Below, in pieces: positions 51,045 to 63,979 of a stretch of 64,000 nt of DNA; within the stretch, counting starts at the first letter, position 1; each line of letters begins with the position of its first letter. The stretch is from Camarhynchus parvulus (Eukaryota; Chordata; Aves; Passeriformes; Thraupidae). The position numbers were made by a program, and so were the translations under genes. The stretch is taken from assembly GCF_901933205.1 (NCBI RefSeq), contig NC_044574.1:6904733-6968732 (forward strand), given 5' to 3'. Below the pieces are notes generated by a model. That model saw only the letters and a program-made list of their open reading frames with translations, made no database searches and was not told the DNA's origin.

Positions 51045-51797
51045 TGTTGCATTCAGCACTCATTAGACCTCGTCGAGAGTGTTTTATCCACATTTCTGAC
51101 CTCACCTAACCTCCAAACAAGACAGATATTGATAAACTTGAGTCAGCTCACGGGAAATTTTATTCAACCTGGAGAAGAGAAGGTGATCAAGGCAGCCTGA
51201 TAGTAGCCTCCCAGTGCCTCTAAGGAGGTCATCAGGAGCACAGAATCACTGGAAGAGACCTTTAAGATCATTGGGTCCAGCCCATGCCCTAACAACTCAA
51301 CTAAACCATTTAGTCAGTGCCACATCCAATCTTTTTTCAAAAAAAATCCAGGGATGGTGACTCTACCATCTCACTCGATAGATAATTCCAGTACATTATC
51401 ACTCTTTCGGTAATAACTTTTTCCTAACATCTGATCTAAATTTCTCTTGGCACAGCTTAAGACTGTGTCCTCTTGTCCTGTCAGTTGCTGCCTGGATGCT
51501 TCACAGTGGTGGACATTGGGAGAATAAGGGACAATGGACGTATATTGAGGCAAGAGAGGTTCAAACTGGATGTAAGGAAAAATGTTTTCACCATCGTAAT
51601 GTCAAGCGGTCAAGTGGTGGAGCAGTTGGTCCAAGGATGCAGGGCAGTGTCCCTCCTTGGGGGCTTTAAGATGAGACAGGACAAAGCCTTGAGCAGCCTG
51701 ATCAAATCTCAAAGCTGACCCTGCTTTGAGTAGGAGATTGGATGAGGCACCTCCTCAAGTCCCTTATAACCTGAACTATCCCATGATCTTATATTAT
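51045..51797 (+). repeat. CR1 LINE copy, split by a second CR1
   Basis: The left part (51,045 to about 51,237) carries CR1 text such as CATTAGACCTCGTCGAGAG, GATATTGATAAACTTGAGTC and CAACCTGGAGAAGAGAAGG, ending AAGGAGGTCATCAGGA. The right part resumes at about 51,494 with GATGCTTCACAGTGGTGGAC and GAGGTTCAAACTGGATGTAA and ends in a CR1 3' terminus (ATCCCATGATCTTA). The two halves are one plus-strand copy with an insertion between them. Confidence 0.85.
51238..51493 (-). repeat. CR1 LINE 3' fragment nested inside another CR1
   Basis: Begins with the reverse complement of a CR1 3' end (CAGAATCACTGGAAGAGACC, TTTAAGATCATTGGGTCCAG) and runs to CTTAAGACTGTGTCCTCTTG and CAGTTGCTGCCTGG. It interrupts the plus-strand copy, so it inserted later. 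Confidence 0.85.
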
Positions 51798-52000
51798 GAA
51801 GAAAATTTGTTTCTAATATTACCTCAGTGCTTCAGTTAGTGGCAAGAAATTCTCACCTGTCTAATAATTTCAAAGGTTCTCTCCACATATGAGATTTATC
51901 TTTCCTAATAAAGGGAATGTAATTGTAAAACTAAGGTTTGCAGAGGAGGGGGATGTAGGGCTGACGATAGGAATTCTCTACACCATAGAATGGAATTCAG

Positions 52001-52430
52001 TGTATTTGCCTGTATTTGCAGGGTGGCCCATGGCAGGAAGGAATGATGAATCTGACTCCATGTTCTTAGAAGGCTAATTTATTTTATGATACTGTATTGC
52101 ATTAAGTAATACTATACTAAACTATACTAAAGAACAGAGAAAGGATACGTACAGAAGGCTAAAAAGATAATAGTGAGAACTTGTGAATCTTTCCAGAGCC
52201 TCAACACAACTTGACCCTGATTGGCCAATAAGACAAAACAATTCACATGAAACCAATGAAACAACCACCTGTTGGTAAACAATCTCCAAACACATTCCAA
52301 AGGAGCAAAACCCAGGAGAAGCAAATCAGATAATAATTGTTTTCTTTTTTCTTTGAGGCTTCTTAGCTTTCCAGGAGAAGAATCGTGGGCAAAGGGATTT
52401 TTCAAGAAATTTATGACTGTGACTGTGACA
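52001..52430 (-). mobile_element. Solo LTR of an endogenous retrovirus
   Basis: About 430 bases with TG...CA ends on either strand. On the minus strand it has inverted CCAAT boxes (CTTATTGGCCAATCAGGG), a TATA-like AGTATAGTTTAG region, AATAAA at about 52,078 and a short 3' remainder, in the order of U3-R-U5. I recall closely similar repeats (TGGCAGGAAGGAATGATGAA; AGGAGAAGCAAATCAGATAA) as abundant in songbird genomes. GAATTC occurs at both sides (51,993-51,998 and 52,431-52,436), a possible target duplication, although two bases separate the left copy from the proposed start. No internal viral genes are present. Confidence 0.75.
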
Positions 52431-54307
52431 GAATTCCCTGAATTAGAAGAAACCAATACTCAATATACTAAAGTTAAATGAGCACGGAGAATATGGAGAG
52501 AATTAGCTGACTGAGAGGTGGTATCTTTGCATTCAGAAACAGGGTAATAAAACACAGTTGTGTTTCTTTGGGTTCTGGGAAAACCCTTTTGTATGCACAG
52601 TGTTCTATGACAGCATCTTCCACAGAGGTGATGATGTGCTTGTGGAGGGTCCCTGGCTGAAACACAAATATGACTGTAAAGAACTAAATGCATGCCAAAG
52701 CACAGTTTATTATGGGAAACCTCAAATCTTTTGTGACCTCCTCACAAAAAGTAACCAGGCTAGTTTTTTTCAATCTCTTACAAATGGTGTGAAACCAATT
52801 CATATCAAATGGATGTTCTTAATTAACAATCCTCCTATCACTGTGCTGCTTGCCATCCTCATTTAAACCCCTTGAGCTGGAAGGCTATCGTAGATACATT
52901 GTGTTGCATATAGAAATACTTGGGACTTTTACTAGTCTATGCATATGCCCCAATGCACAGGAAGAAACTTTCAAAAGAATTGCCAACTCTGACAGCAGAA
53001 AATAAGTAGCTTCCAGGGCATACATACCCAAGAGCACAAAAAGTATTAAAAGTCTTGCAGAGCAGAAGAAGCAAGACTATGAAATGTAAGACATTATTGT
53101 GTCTGACCACAGGCCAATATCACTTGTCTACAACCAAAAACTTGCTCTTCCCCAGAAATATTGAATGAAATAAAATGTTCTATTTGCCCTTCAGTTCTCA
53201 ACAAAACTCAGGGGAATGCAAACCATAAGAACAAGTATTTTCTAAATCAGTATTTTTGCTAGCACTGAAGAAAGTGAAATTATATTAAAAAAAAAAAGAG
53301 TTTGCTGTTTTGAAACTGAAGAAAGCATCTGGTTAAATCATGGGTTATATGATTTCTTGCAATTTTTACTGCTGTTTCAAGTCTCTGCATTATTAATAAT
53401 TTTAATTGCCTGATTGTGAATTTTATTTATCAATTATTACCATGAAAAATGTACTTTACAACAAGATGATAAGTTTAAGTTTTTTCCATTGTATTCTGCC
53501 TTAACTACAAATTAGGGATAAATTGATATCAATTTATATCTCAGGAAGCTTTGCTGCTCATTTACTTCTTTTGCTTCTAAAACTAGATCAGTGTCAAGCA
53601 CTATTCTAGGACCCACTGTATTGCTAGAAATGCTTGAATACATTTTTAATTCTGAAGCACTGGTATAAATATGAATTAGCATCAATAGAAACACTCTACA
53701 ATTATGTCAATGTGAACATAATCTGAATCTGACCTATTCTTTTAAAAGATGTAAAGCTCATGTTGTAATTCCTTTTGTCAACAGAAAAGTCATTGCCCAG
53801 ACCACATTTTAATTAACCACCATGAATTCCCTTTGCAGATTCAATTAAGGAAAGATATTATTCTTCACTTCTTGTCCTAACCTGTCCTTCAAAGTGACAG
53901 TGCAGTTTGCTGATATATTATCAGTTATGGATTCTGAGGAACTGTTCTAGGAGTTGTTTGGACAACATTTCATAATTATGAATAAAATGGATGACTAGAA
54001 AAAAGGGGGGGAAATACATTAAAATGTTACAGTTTCCCTTAAAACTAAGAGTACATAAGCACAGAACTGGGGAAGGACTTCAGCAATCTCCTTCACACTT
54101 TTCTTTTCTAGCCCCCACATTTAATGTTCTATGTGTTCAGTAATAGCCCTATACAACACTTTTGATATTCCTAACTGTCTCTAGAATTGCTGAAATAAAA
54201 CAAGCCAGAAGAATCAAAACGAGAAATCTAAAAGCATTGATTTACTCGGGTAAATATCAGGCCCAATACTCAGTAATGACTGATTCCTAAATATTTTGCG
54301 AATATTT

Positions 54308-54358
54308 TATATTATTGAATATGTGTTGAATTCCATTCAACACATATTCAATAATATA
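54308..54358. repeat. Perfect hairpin: 24-bp arms, 3-base loop
   Basis: Left arm 54,308-54,331 and right arm 54,335-54,358 are exact reverse complements, with loop TCC. Core of the arm: GAATATGTGTTGAAT. It lies about 15 bases from the 3' edge of a CR1 copy. Confidence 0.97.
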
Positions 54359-54373
54359 GGTAAATTTATTTTC

Positions 54374-54665
54374 TAGAATTGTAGAAACACCTGTTGGTAG
54401 GGACCTGTGGAGATCTCTTGTGCAGGCTCTTATTCAAAGCAGACCTGTCACGTAACTGGGGCAGGCCAGCTGAGCCTGTGTCTGGCTGGGTCAGAGCTTT
54501 GTAGCTCATGGAAAGCACCAAGGGTGGTGATTCCCATCACCTCCCTGGGTAACCAGCTCCAGTGCCACAGTAACCACATCCCATGCTGGAGTGTTCCTCC
54601 TCTGAACTGAACGTCCCAAGGTGCAGCTATAGCTGTTCTCACCCCTTACATCATCTGCCAGTACT
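54374..54665 (-). repeat. CR1 LINE 3' fragment
   Basis: Reads as the reverse complement of CR1: AGAATTGTAGAAACACCTG, TAGGGACCTGTGGAGATCTC, TTCAAAGCAGACCTG, CACCTCCCTGGGTAACCAGC, TCCAGTGCCACAGTAAC and CCCAAGGTGCAGCTATAGC. About 290 bases remain, 5'-truncated. Confidence 0.8.
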
Positions 54666-57600
54666 GAGTCCTTGTTTGCCTTGTTGGCCACTCCACTGAG
54701 TAAATATTGTCAGAAATTTGCCAACAACACCCTGTTTCATCAAGTGCAATATGTTTATAGCACACTGTAGTTATGATATAAAGAAAAGGCTTTTACCTTT
54801 TTTCAAGTGTGGATCCTCTGCCTTTTCCCAAAGTCCTGAATTCTTTCTCTGTGATTTCTTTCAACCAGACTTGGATAGTTATCGATACTCTGTTTAGCAT
54901 ATTTCTTTTCTGTCACATCTCCTTATTTTCATGTTTACTATTTGGAAGACTTTGATCATCCCCAGAAAAAATACAGATATTTTTCCTTTAATAATTATCC
55001 CAGTGTTACAAGAACTGATATAAATACAAGTAGTAAGTTCATTGCATCTGCAGGCAAGTAGATCTTTCCTGATTCTTAGTATGAGGTGCTGCTTTTACAA
55101 ATGCTAGTAATGGTAGCAGCAGTGCCTGTTTTTTCCCCACAAAAATTTAAAATAAAATAAAATAAAATAAAATAAATTTCTCATAACAATAGTTTGTAAA
55201 ATCTACTCCAAAATTCATAGTGATTTCTGAAGGTAATGTTATGTTATATGCATATGTTATGTTATATGTTACATTACATCACAAATCTCAAACTGTTATC
55301 ACAGGAATCCCATCATTTCACAGTATCAAAGTCTTTGCACACTTTCTTTGTTGAATATATCAAGTCCCATTACGTACAGCAAATCAGGCCCTTGGAATTA
55401 TACTTGTTGCCAACCATTAATCTGTTACTCTAATCCATTAGCACCTCAGCTAGATGGTGTAATTCAACAGATATAAACAAAGCAAAGTAGGGTAAAGATT
55501 TGCTCTATAAAGATGATGCAGGCAGGATTTAGGTTTGCTAAATATTTGATATTTGGGTTTAAAGTCATGTTTAGTGACACTAAAAATTATACCAAAACAG
55601 GAAATCAAGAGGGTTTAAAAAAAAGTATAATTCTTTATGATCAGTTTACAGGGAGATCAATATTTTTTGTTGATGGTTTGGTCCTATAGTTTATTCATTT
55701 ATCTTCCTGGATTGCATTAGGATAGCTTGAGGATATATAGGACAGCAGAGAACTTGGTTAACTGTATGGGAGCCCACAGATCCTTGAGTTTGGAATTTTG
55801 AACCACATATTTTATAGATAAATTACATTTTAAACAGAATAGAAAATACACATTGTTTACAGTGTGTATTATATGATAAATGTTTTCTTGGAAAACTGAA
55901 ATGTTTGAATTCAGCATCTAGAGATAGAAAAGCAGTCAAAAATTGAGGGAAACAAAACCAGCATTACACACAGCTCTTAAATCTCTTGTACTAGCTAGAC
56001 AAATTGTCATCACTAATTAGATCAGCTTCAAGAGATTAAACACCAAGCTTATTTTTCCATGGTGTCTAGTCCATTATAACAGCTATTTGTCTCCTTCTAC
56101 CAGCAGGCCTGACCAAATAAATTACACCAGCCATAATTTACTAATGCTTCTTTAGTCTTTTCTGAATTAGGAAGAGAGGCCCTCAGTTCCAGAAAGCTTA
56201 TATAAAAACTTTTGCCTTGATGGGGTTTTGATGGGTCTCTGAGGAGGTCTGAACCTTGAGGCAGGACCAATTTTATCTGCAGAATGAACACCCCCAAACC
56301 ACTAAAGTAATTCTAACTTTGATGTTTTGTTACAGCAGAGACATCCCATTAAAAAATACACCAAATGCAGGTCTTATGATGCAATAAACAAAAGTTTGGA
56401 AAACAGATCTTCCCCCTGCATTCTATTTCCTTTCAGAATGAGCTCTCCTTCCAGATGCTCTGGAGCCCAGCAGCTTGCACTGCTTCCTGGGTTGCAGCAA
56501 CCTTCAGAGTCTCCCTCTGGGTCTCTAGGAATGTATCCTCTCCTTGACCTCTGAGACTTGGCCAGCATCTGCTCCTCTGCAACAAGCACGACATGTGCTT
56601 TGTCAGGAGTCTTTCCATGTGTGTGCAGACATTGTAATCTCCTCCTTTTCCTCCCCACAGTCCACCTGACCCAAACTGCTGCAGCCAGGAAAAGCAGAGG
56701 CAGCCCTTCTGCTGTTCTGTCACACCCTTTCAAAAAAAGCAAGAAGAAAAAGAAACCCCAACAACCACAAAATAGAGACTAAGACAAGAAGAAAAAAACC
56801 ACAGTTTTGTCATCTGTCAGGCAAAAAGCAGTCAAAATTGGAGGCAGTCTATAGTGCTTCCACCCAAACTGCAAAGTCTTTCCTGGTTTTCTTGCTCAGA
56901 TGTCCATCCTTTTCATTTTCCTACCTCGAGTAAGACCTGAGGTGAGACCTGGATTTATGAACTCTTCCTAGGCCCTGGTTTCTGGGGAGACAGGATGCAA
57001 ATACATGAGCCAGAGTGGTTCAGGCTTCTGCTCATCCTCATTTTTCAGAGTGTGGATTGCACTGTCATAGTCCAGAATAAGGATGATATGACAATTGGTA
57101 TTAGGCAGTACAGAAAAGAGCAGATGGATAGATCCTACAAAATAATTAAAATATGCCTACCTCTTGTCTGATCTTTTAGTTGCCTCTCACAGCTATTGAT
57201 TAATTGTCTGTCCAGCTCAAAGCACTGCTACCTGTTGTCATGGCATCTGACTGACTCCTAAAATAATGAAATACAAGATTGATTCTAATCTGTGCACAGG
57301 GAAAACAAAGCATAACTTCAGAAAGTTTCTATTTCAGAAAAACTCAGTGAAAGAGGTGGCTATTACCAAATGTGTAGCATTTTGAAGGAATAAAGGAATT
57401 TTGAGTTAAAGTTTTCACTTGAAGCAGGAACAGTCTCTGGGATGTGCCAGAACAGTCTGATGGATGTTGGGAGAGAAAATAAAAAAGAACCAGGAGTTGA
57501 ATCCTTTCGGTAATAAGACTGGCTCCCTTATATAACCATCCCCTGTTTTTTTTGTAAGTTCAGAAGCCTCCATGGTCTCTGTAAGATTTCCAGAACTGTA

Positions 57601-60600
57601 TCAATTAGGATATGCGCAAAACTGAGGAATTCCAAATCCCATTTTCTGTAGTTTATCAGCTTCAACTTTGATTAACATGAGAGACCTTTCCTCTGCTGGA
57701 ATTCACCGTGGCCTGAGTGATGCTGGTCCATACCCTACTCCTCACTACTTCAGGTTTCTGTCTGTTTCTTATCTTAGGCACTCAATATACAAAGTAGACA
57801 CATCATGTCTTTACAGCCTTTCTGGTGGAAAGGTTTTTTCCTTGCTCATGTTTCCTTCAGGTACATTGTAAATTCTTTCTGAAGTGACCTTTAAAATCCA
57901 TTCAGACCTAGTATTTTTAATCCATTGTAACAAATATCTTGGCAGACACCCAGTCATTCATACCCAAAATGTCAAAGATTAATGTATTTTTCTACAGAGA
58001 ATTTCCATATGCCACATGTATGATTTTTCACTAAAACCCACTGTGGTACTGCCATTCTGAAGCCACTGAGAGCATTTAGGATATTTATCAGCTTCTTCAG
58101 CCTTTAATGAAGCAGATTGCTAACTCCAACCTTTGCTTTTTAACAGCAGTTCATAAACTTCATACATTTCTGAGAGGATAAGGATCTTTTATCAAAAATA
58201 AAATTAAAACTCCATAGGTAGATGTTTCCAGGATCTGTGGACATGTTCATTTCACTTCCCAGTCTTCCCATTTCTCAAGAGAAATCCAAGACAGAGGCTT
58301 CAGAGATCAAACTGGAGAACATAGAATATGTCCCACCTGTTAGTATTCAATAAAGGGAGACAGAATTTCTTTAGAGAAATTACAATAAAAGCCTGTGGTA
58401 AAAGAATAAAAAAAAAATATATTTTCTCTTTAAATTTTAAATTTTTAAGTAACTTCCAAGATAACAAATATATAGATCAGCATACTAGGAAGCTTTTTTT
58501 GTTTTTAGTGGCCTTCTATTTCGAAGATGTCTAGAGATCCTCTTTTCTGCATGGCAGCAGAGGCAATGCAGCTAAGAAATCAAACAACTGTGATTAAAAA
58601 GACATTAATCTTGCCCCCAAGTCTGAAAGCCCTCACCGATTTAAAACTGCAGGGAAAGAGACCCCATAAGAAAAATTTCTAGGAAAACTTATAAAATTAG
58701 CTAATTAAACTGTGAGTAGTCTCACTAGTTTTAAATCAAAACTACAGATATATTTTTTCAAAGTACTTTTTAAGACAGAGTAATGGGAAATTTTAGGTTT
58801 GGACCCTGTAAATTATCTACCAAGCTATACTAACAATGTAAATGAATATGCATTATTAGTACAGACATACTAAAAAGGCAGCCAAGGTATCTGCATACAC
58901 AATATTGAAAGAAAAGGAGAATATTATACTTCTATAAACCTACCTCTTTCAATTTATCCATCAGACTAGAAGAGTGTGATGGGGCATATTAGGCTATCAC
59001 AAATCCTTTTGGCAGTGACATATGGAAAATCTCAGGAAGGAGCTTCATTTTCTAGAGTGAAAAAATACTCTCTGAGCCATCCACAGTGTTTGGTACAAGT
59101 CCTGAAGGCTCTAGTTTTCACTCAAACATAAAGATGGGGAAAGGATGTGGATTAAGACATCTTTTCATTTGGGAACATGACAAAAAAAGCCTGGAAACTT
59201 ATTGTAGTTACCTCGTAACTGAAATCCTAGTAAAAAAAAAAAAAGAGTATACATAAATACATAAAATTCAGATTTAAAAAATATTTTATGTTGTCTTATA
59301 GATTTTTATATTGAGTTACTAACATCTGACCCTATTCAGTTCATTTGGGTGTTTTCAATAGCTGTTGTTTACATCCTGCATTTTTAACTCTGATGTAATA
59401 TTTCAGAGCATGAAAAGGTTATTGTGGTAACAATGAACCTTCCTTCTTTTCCATCCTTTTGCTGACCTCTCTTGAGTAATGCTCATGTGTGTTTATTATT
59501 TAAGTATGTCAGCATGACCAAAGCACAAGAAGGGAGGAGATCTGTATAGCTTAGGAAATGCTGCTCATATGCAGTTGTCAAAAGGACAGTTTTCTAAGGG
59601 TTTTTTTTCATACACAGGCATAACATCTCATATTCTGGAGAAATTAAAATATTTAAGTTAGAAATATCAGGTTACAGAGCATCTCTCATATGTCCATGAT
59701 ATTCCTCTGGAATGTGTAAGAGTGACAAAATTAATTTATTTGGAAGAATGAATGAAGCTCTCAATCATATTTTTTCTTTGAAATTTTAATCTCTTTTCAT
59801 CTTATGGCATGAAAGTTTAATTTTGTTTTACTGATATACTTAATAACATTGAAATGATGCATTTCTTCTTCCATTTTCTCATAATATGGAAAATTCATTA
59901 AAGTGTGAGAGCAGTGCAATGGATGGAAAATTATTGCTTTCTCTCATAACTTGGCCAAGAAATGGAGAATGCTTACTCAAATAATCCCAGAATACAGCAA
60001 TATTTTCAGACTGGACAGGTGCTAAGTATTTTGTTTTGTTAAGCTGGCTAACCTTCCATAAATCAAGTATATCTCTTCCAAGGTTAGTTTTAACAGTTTC
60101 TGTCCAGGTTTTCAGTGAGCTATTCCCAAACAATCCTACCATACTTTTGAGATGACCAAATCTGCTTACTAATACTAAATTTTCAAGTAAGGACATCAAT
60201 ATGCTCTACTTTTTCAGAGTGAAATTCCATTACTTTTACACTTCTTAGATTGTTTTGTTTCTAAGAATCACAGGGTGAGACTACATCAACATTTTAGCTC
60301 GGCTGTCATCTTTTGAAGCAAATTCCCTGATTATTCCCATTTAATAATGCTTTTTCTTTTTTGTATTTACTGACTGGTCTTGGATTCCCACACAAACTGA
60401 ATTTTGGAATGAAAGTGAGTAGGAGGTGATCTTTGGCAAGCATGAGTAGAACTAGACCAGCAGTAAAGCCTCCTGATATGTGTGACAGACAGATCCTTCT
60501 TACAAACTGTTTCATTTTATTAATTTGCTTATATTGGTCTGTGCTACTTGCACATGTGGACACTGTTTTTAAATGGACTTTGATTTCATAGACCCTCACA

Positions 60601-62680
60601 AGATGTAGAATCAAATTCAAATACAATTTAGGCACTTAAAATGTCATTAAAATGTATATAGCACTTAGAGATATGATCATCTTTGGGACTTATGAAAATT
60701 TCATTAATTGATTATCTGCATCTTTAAATACTAAAGTATCTTCAAAATTCAGAACCTTCTATTCTATTTCTGTGATGCACTTCCACTTTCTAAAAATAAG
60801 GATAAATAATAACATCCAGTTTGACGGGATCTGATGAGGATAAATACATAAAAAAATTGTGAGCTGCTCAAATTATGGAGTGAGAGGGTTGAATCATAGA
60901 TTGCTTTCATATCAGAGATCAAGGTTAAACAAAGGCTAAAAGCTCTGCATACATGATTTGCAAATGCATTTATGCTAATGGCATGATGATCTTAATTAGA
61001 TGATCAGCTGCATATCTGACTTTTGATAATAAGTCCTAATGTGACTTGCTAATCAATGTCAGGTATGGGAATAGAATGTAGAATTTCTGACTTGTGAAAC
61101 CATGCACTAATTGCTAAACCAGCCTGCCTCCCCAATGTCATCCTTCATTGCAAAATGTTCTATCTCCTCCTTGTACTCATATCATGTATTATTTCAACAG
61201 CTTTTGAACAGATCCTCAGACTGTTAAGACCAGAAGAATCCACTATAATCATATTTTCTAGCTTCTAAATAATAAGAACCTAAAACTTGCTATTTCATAG
61301 TGGGGAAATTATTATTTTTTCTTACAATAAAGTAACATTATCATTCTTAATTTTTTTACTGGGCTGTTGAATGTTCTTTTCCAAGACACATAATTTTGAC
61401 TTCAAGACTTCAAATGATTATGAGTTTGTCACTTCCCATGAGAAGAAATGTCAGTCATTAATTGCCCTCCATCTAGCAAGTTGCTCAAAAATAAGGTCAG
61501 ATTCATTATGTTTTCCAAAGTTGCATTTAATTGGCAGTTTATATGTTTCTGACTTCTGCTTTCAGCCTCAGTAATATCTTGTTATGCCTTTAACTGCTGG
61601 ATTAAACATTCCTACATCTCAGATCATAGATTGCTGTATAAATCAGACTATGAAAGAAAAGTAGTCACTTTAATCACATTGCTTAAGTCACTGTGGGAAG
61701 TAATTCCAATAACTAAGAAAATAATAGAATTATTTTCACTTCAATTGTTTTGTTTCTTTCTCTTTAATTTAGAAATATTACAGACAAATCCTAAAAAGCA
61801 ACTATTACAAAAGGCATTTTAAAGTAAAAGTGAAAGATTTTCCTGGATTAATTTTCCTTTCCAATGGACAATCCTTGTATTGTCTACCTGAATAACAGGC
61901 AAGGAAAGGAAAGAAGCCATTTTTCCTTCTTGAAACTAAAGTGTGTAATTTTCAGCTGTTTATTTGGGTTTTGTCAACACATCAGAAAACCATCTTAACA
62001 ACTGTGATTCCTATTAATTAGCTCACTGGAATAAATACAGCTGTCAAAGCAAAATAGGGTATTGTGAAATTTCCACACACAATAAATCATTACCCCTTCA
62101 AAGGACAAATGTTAGAATTAATAAAATTTTAAAAGTACATGAAGCTGATGTCTCGCACTGAAAAAAGCTTAGATTCTGAGCACTGAATCTAATTTGTGTT
62201 TACAGAAAGTATTGCATGAAATAGAACCAAAATTCCATATCAGGATGAAGTTTGCATATAAAATTGCTCTCAACTGAGAATATTAATGTAAAACTGAAGA
62301 ATTAGGAGTTAAATTACTGAAAACACAAGATTTTTTTTCTCTTCTGAATGCACAGTATTACATACAATGGTGCATGTGTGATAATATGTGCAAAACCCAA
62401 AATCTATTAAAATATCTGCTGTTCCTGTATTTAATTTTATCTCTACCAAATTAAGTGTTAATAGATTGTGGCCTAATTGTAACATGATGTTTAATTTTTC
62501 ATCTTAAGCAAAATTTTACTGTGGGGAAGGGGAAAACAGCAAGATGTTTCTCATTTAAGAAGTGCATTTTTGCTGCTGCAGCTGCAGCTTTGCCTTCATT
62601 TCATAGTTAGAACTCTCAAAGGGCATAGAAAGAACAGTAATAGCCACTATGGCCCCAAACTTATCACCTCCTAAATACAA
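54666..62680. other. Intergenic stretch, right side
   Basis: Apart from the AAAAT repeat, and a short TGTTATGTTATATG direct repeat near 55,236-55,270, I see no exon, RNA gene or recognisable transposon here. Confidence 0.5.
55149..55177. repeat. AAAAT pentanucleotide repeat
   Basis: About five to six tandem AAAAT (AATAA) units without interruption. Confidence 0.9.
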
Positions 62681-63259
62681 ATGGAAAATTTAGACAGGAG
62701 GAAAATTAAATGTGGTTTCTCTTCTAGTAAAAAATTTTCACTAAAAAAACCCCCAAGAAATCCCAAAACAACACCAAAAAGAACCCCTAACACATTAACT
62801 CATATAGTTAGACCAATGTCAGTGAACCAAATTCTAGAAAAAAAGAAAACTACTTTTTTAGTAATTTTGAGAATGTTGAATTTCCTTTTTCCCCTTGTAA
62901 CACACTTTTCTCCTTTTCACCAGGAAAAATCTGATAAAGAGCTGCATGAGCAGAAATTCAGCTCCTACAGAGGAAAAAAAAGGATTCTTTTGAACACGTA
63001 CACACGTGTACCAAAAGGTTCCATCAAGATAGTAGAACATCCACAGTATAGTTTATGGAATAATATAAGAATGTTCATTTATTGTGAACTCTCAACTCCT
63101 CACCTTTGCCCTGCTGATGAATCCATTCCTCTTGGGATGAGTAGAACAGTACCAGACTCTCAGAAATCTGCCAAAAGCAGGAGTTCTGTGAGACTGAACA
63201 AAAAGATGATTTCCAAAATGAAAGTAACTGGCCAAAAAAAATCTATAGGGAAGTTTTGA
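62681..63259 (+). CDS. Unidentified 192-codon open frame, possibly a terminal exon
   Basis: The longest stop-free ATG frame in the window outside known genes. I do not recognise it. The upstream part is low-complexity, Lys/Pro/Thr-rich. At 62,922/62,923 a very strong splice acceptor (TTTTCTCCTTTTCACCAG) interrupts it. The part after it reads EKSDKELHEQKFSSYRGKKR, then VPKGSIKIVEHPQYSLW, and ends in a basic tail (NKKMISKMKVTGQKKSIGKF). A real exon, if any, is probably 62,923-63,259 with stop at 63,257-63,259. AATAAA signals follow at 63,528 and 63,605. No upstream exon was found. It could equally be chance in AT-rich DNA or a decayed element. Confidence 0.3.
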   Translation: MENLDRRKIKCGFSSSKKFSLKKPPRNPKTTPKRTPNTLTHIVRPMSVNQILEKKKTTFLVILRMLNFLFPLVTHFSPFHQEKSDKELHEQKFSSYRGKKRILLNTYTRVPKGSIKIVEHPQYSLWNNIRMFIYCELSTPHLCPADESIPLGMSRTVPDSQKSAKSRSSVRLNKKMISKMKVTGQKKSIGKF

Positions 63260-63979
63260 AAAGTAAGGGAAGGGAAGACTGCTGCCTTTCTTTTTCTAAA
63301 TGCAAGATTCATTTCTTAACATTTTTATCTAATTAGAACACATGTAGTAAAATCAATTTTAAAATCCTGGCAAAAAAAATACTACAAACAATAGGGTGGA
63401 GAATGGAAAAGTATGAACAGAGATAAACAGCCTTAATCACAGCTGTTAGCTGTGTATTGGAAAATGCTCAGTGTTACAAGTTTAGTTTATAAATTTGAAT
63501 GGAATAGAATGAAATCATATGTTAAATAATAAATGAAGTACTGAAAAATAAATTCTGAGGACTCTGGAAACAAAAAATTTTAATAGCCTAAATAACGAAA
63601 GGTCAATAAATTTTATTTACATAGAGTAAAATCACATTTTATCCTGCATTAATACATCTTATAATTCCAGGCATTAATATTCTAGAGAAGATACATTTCT
63701 GTTAGTTTTATTATGTTATAGTGTGAAGAAAAGTCCAATGTATTGTCCTTCCAGTACACCCTCAATCAAACAGGGAAGATCTGAATTATGTTCCTAATGT
63801 TTACAAGGCTAAGAAAAGAATGCATACACTAAAATTTATATTTTCTGAAGGATTAAAAGAGATGGCCAATTTTAAAATCCTCCCTTCCAGAACACCTCCC
63901 AGAGGCAGACACATTTCTTCAGGAATTAAACAGAACTATTTTGTATATAATTAAAACTCTGAAATCATTGCTTACTTAC

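Noticed and set aside
56374..56742. 122-codon minus-strand frame
   Set aside because: No domain, no splice sites in the right place, and no similarity that I can recognise.
58952..58973. 22-nt minus-strand segment with acceptor TTCTAG and donor GTAGGT reading LMDKLKE
   Set aside because: Too short and isolated, with no neighbouring exon; likely chance.
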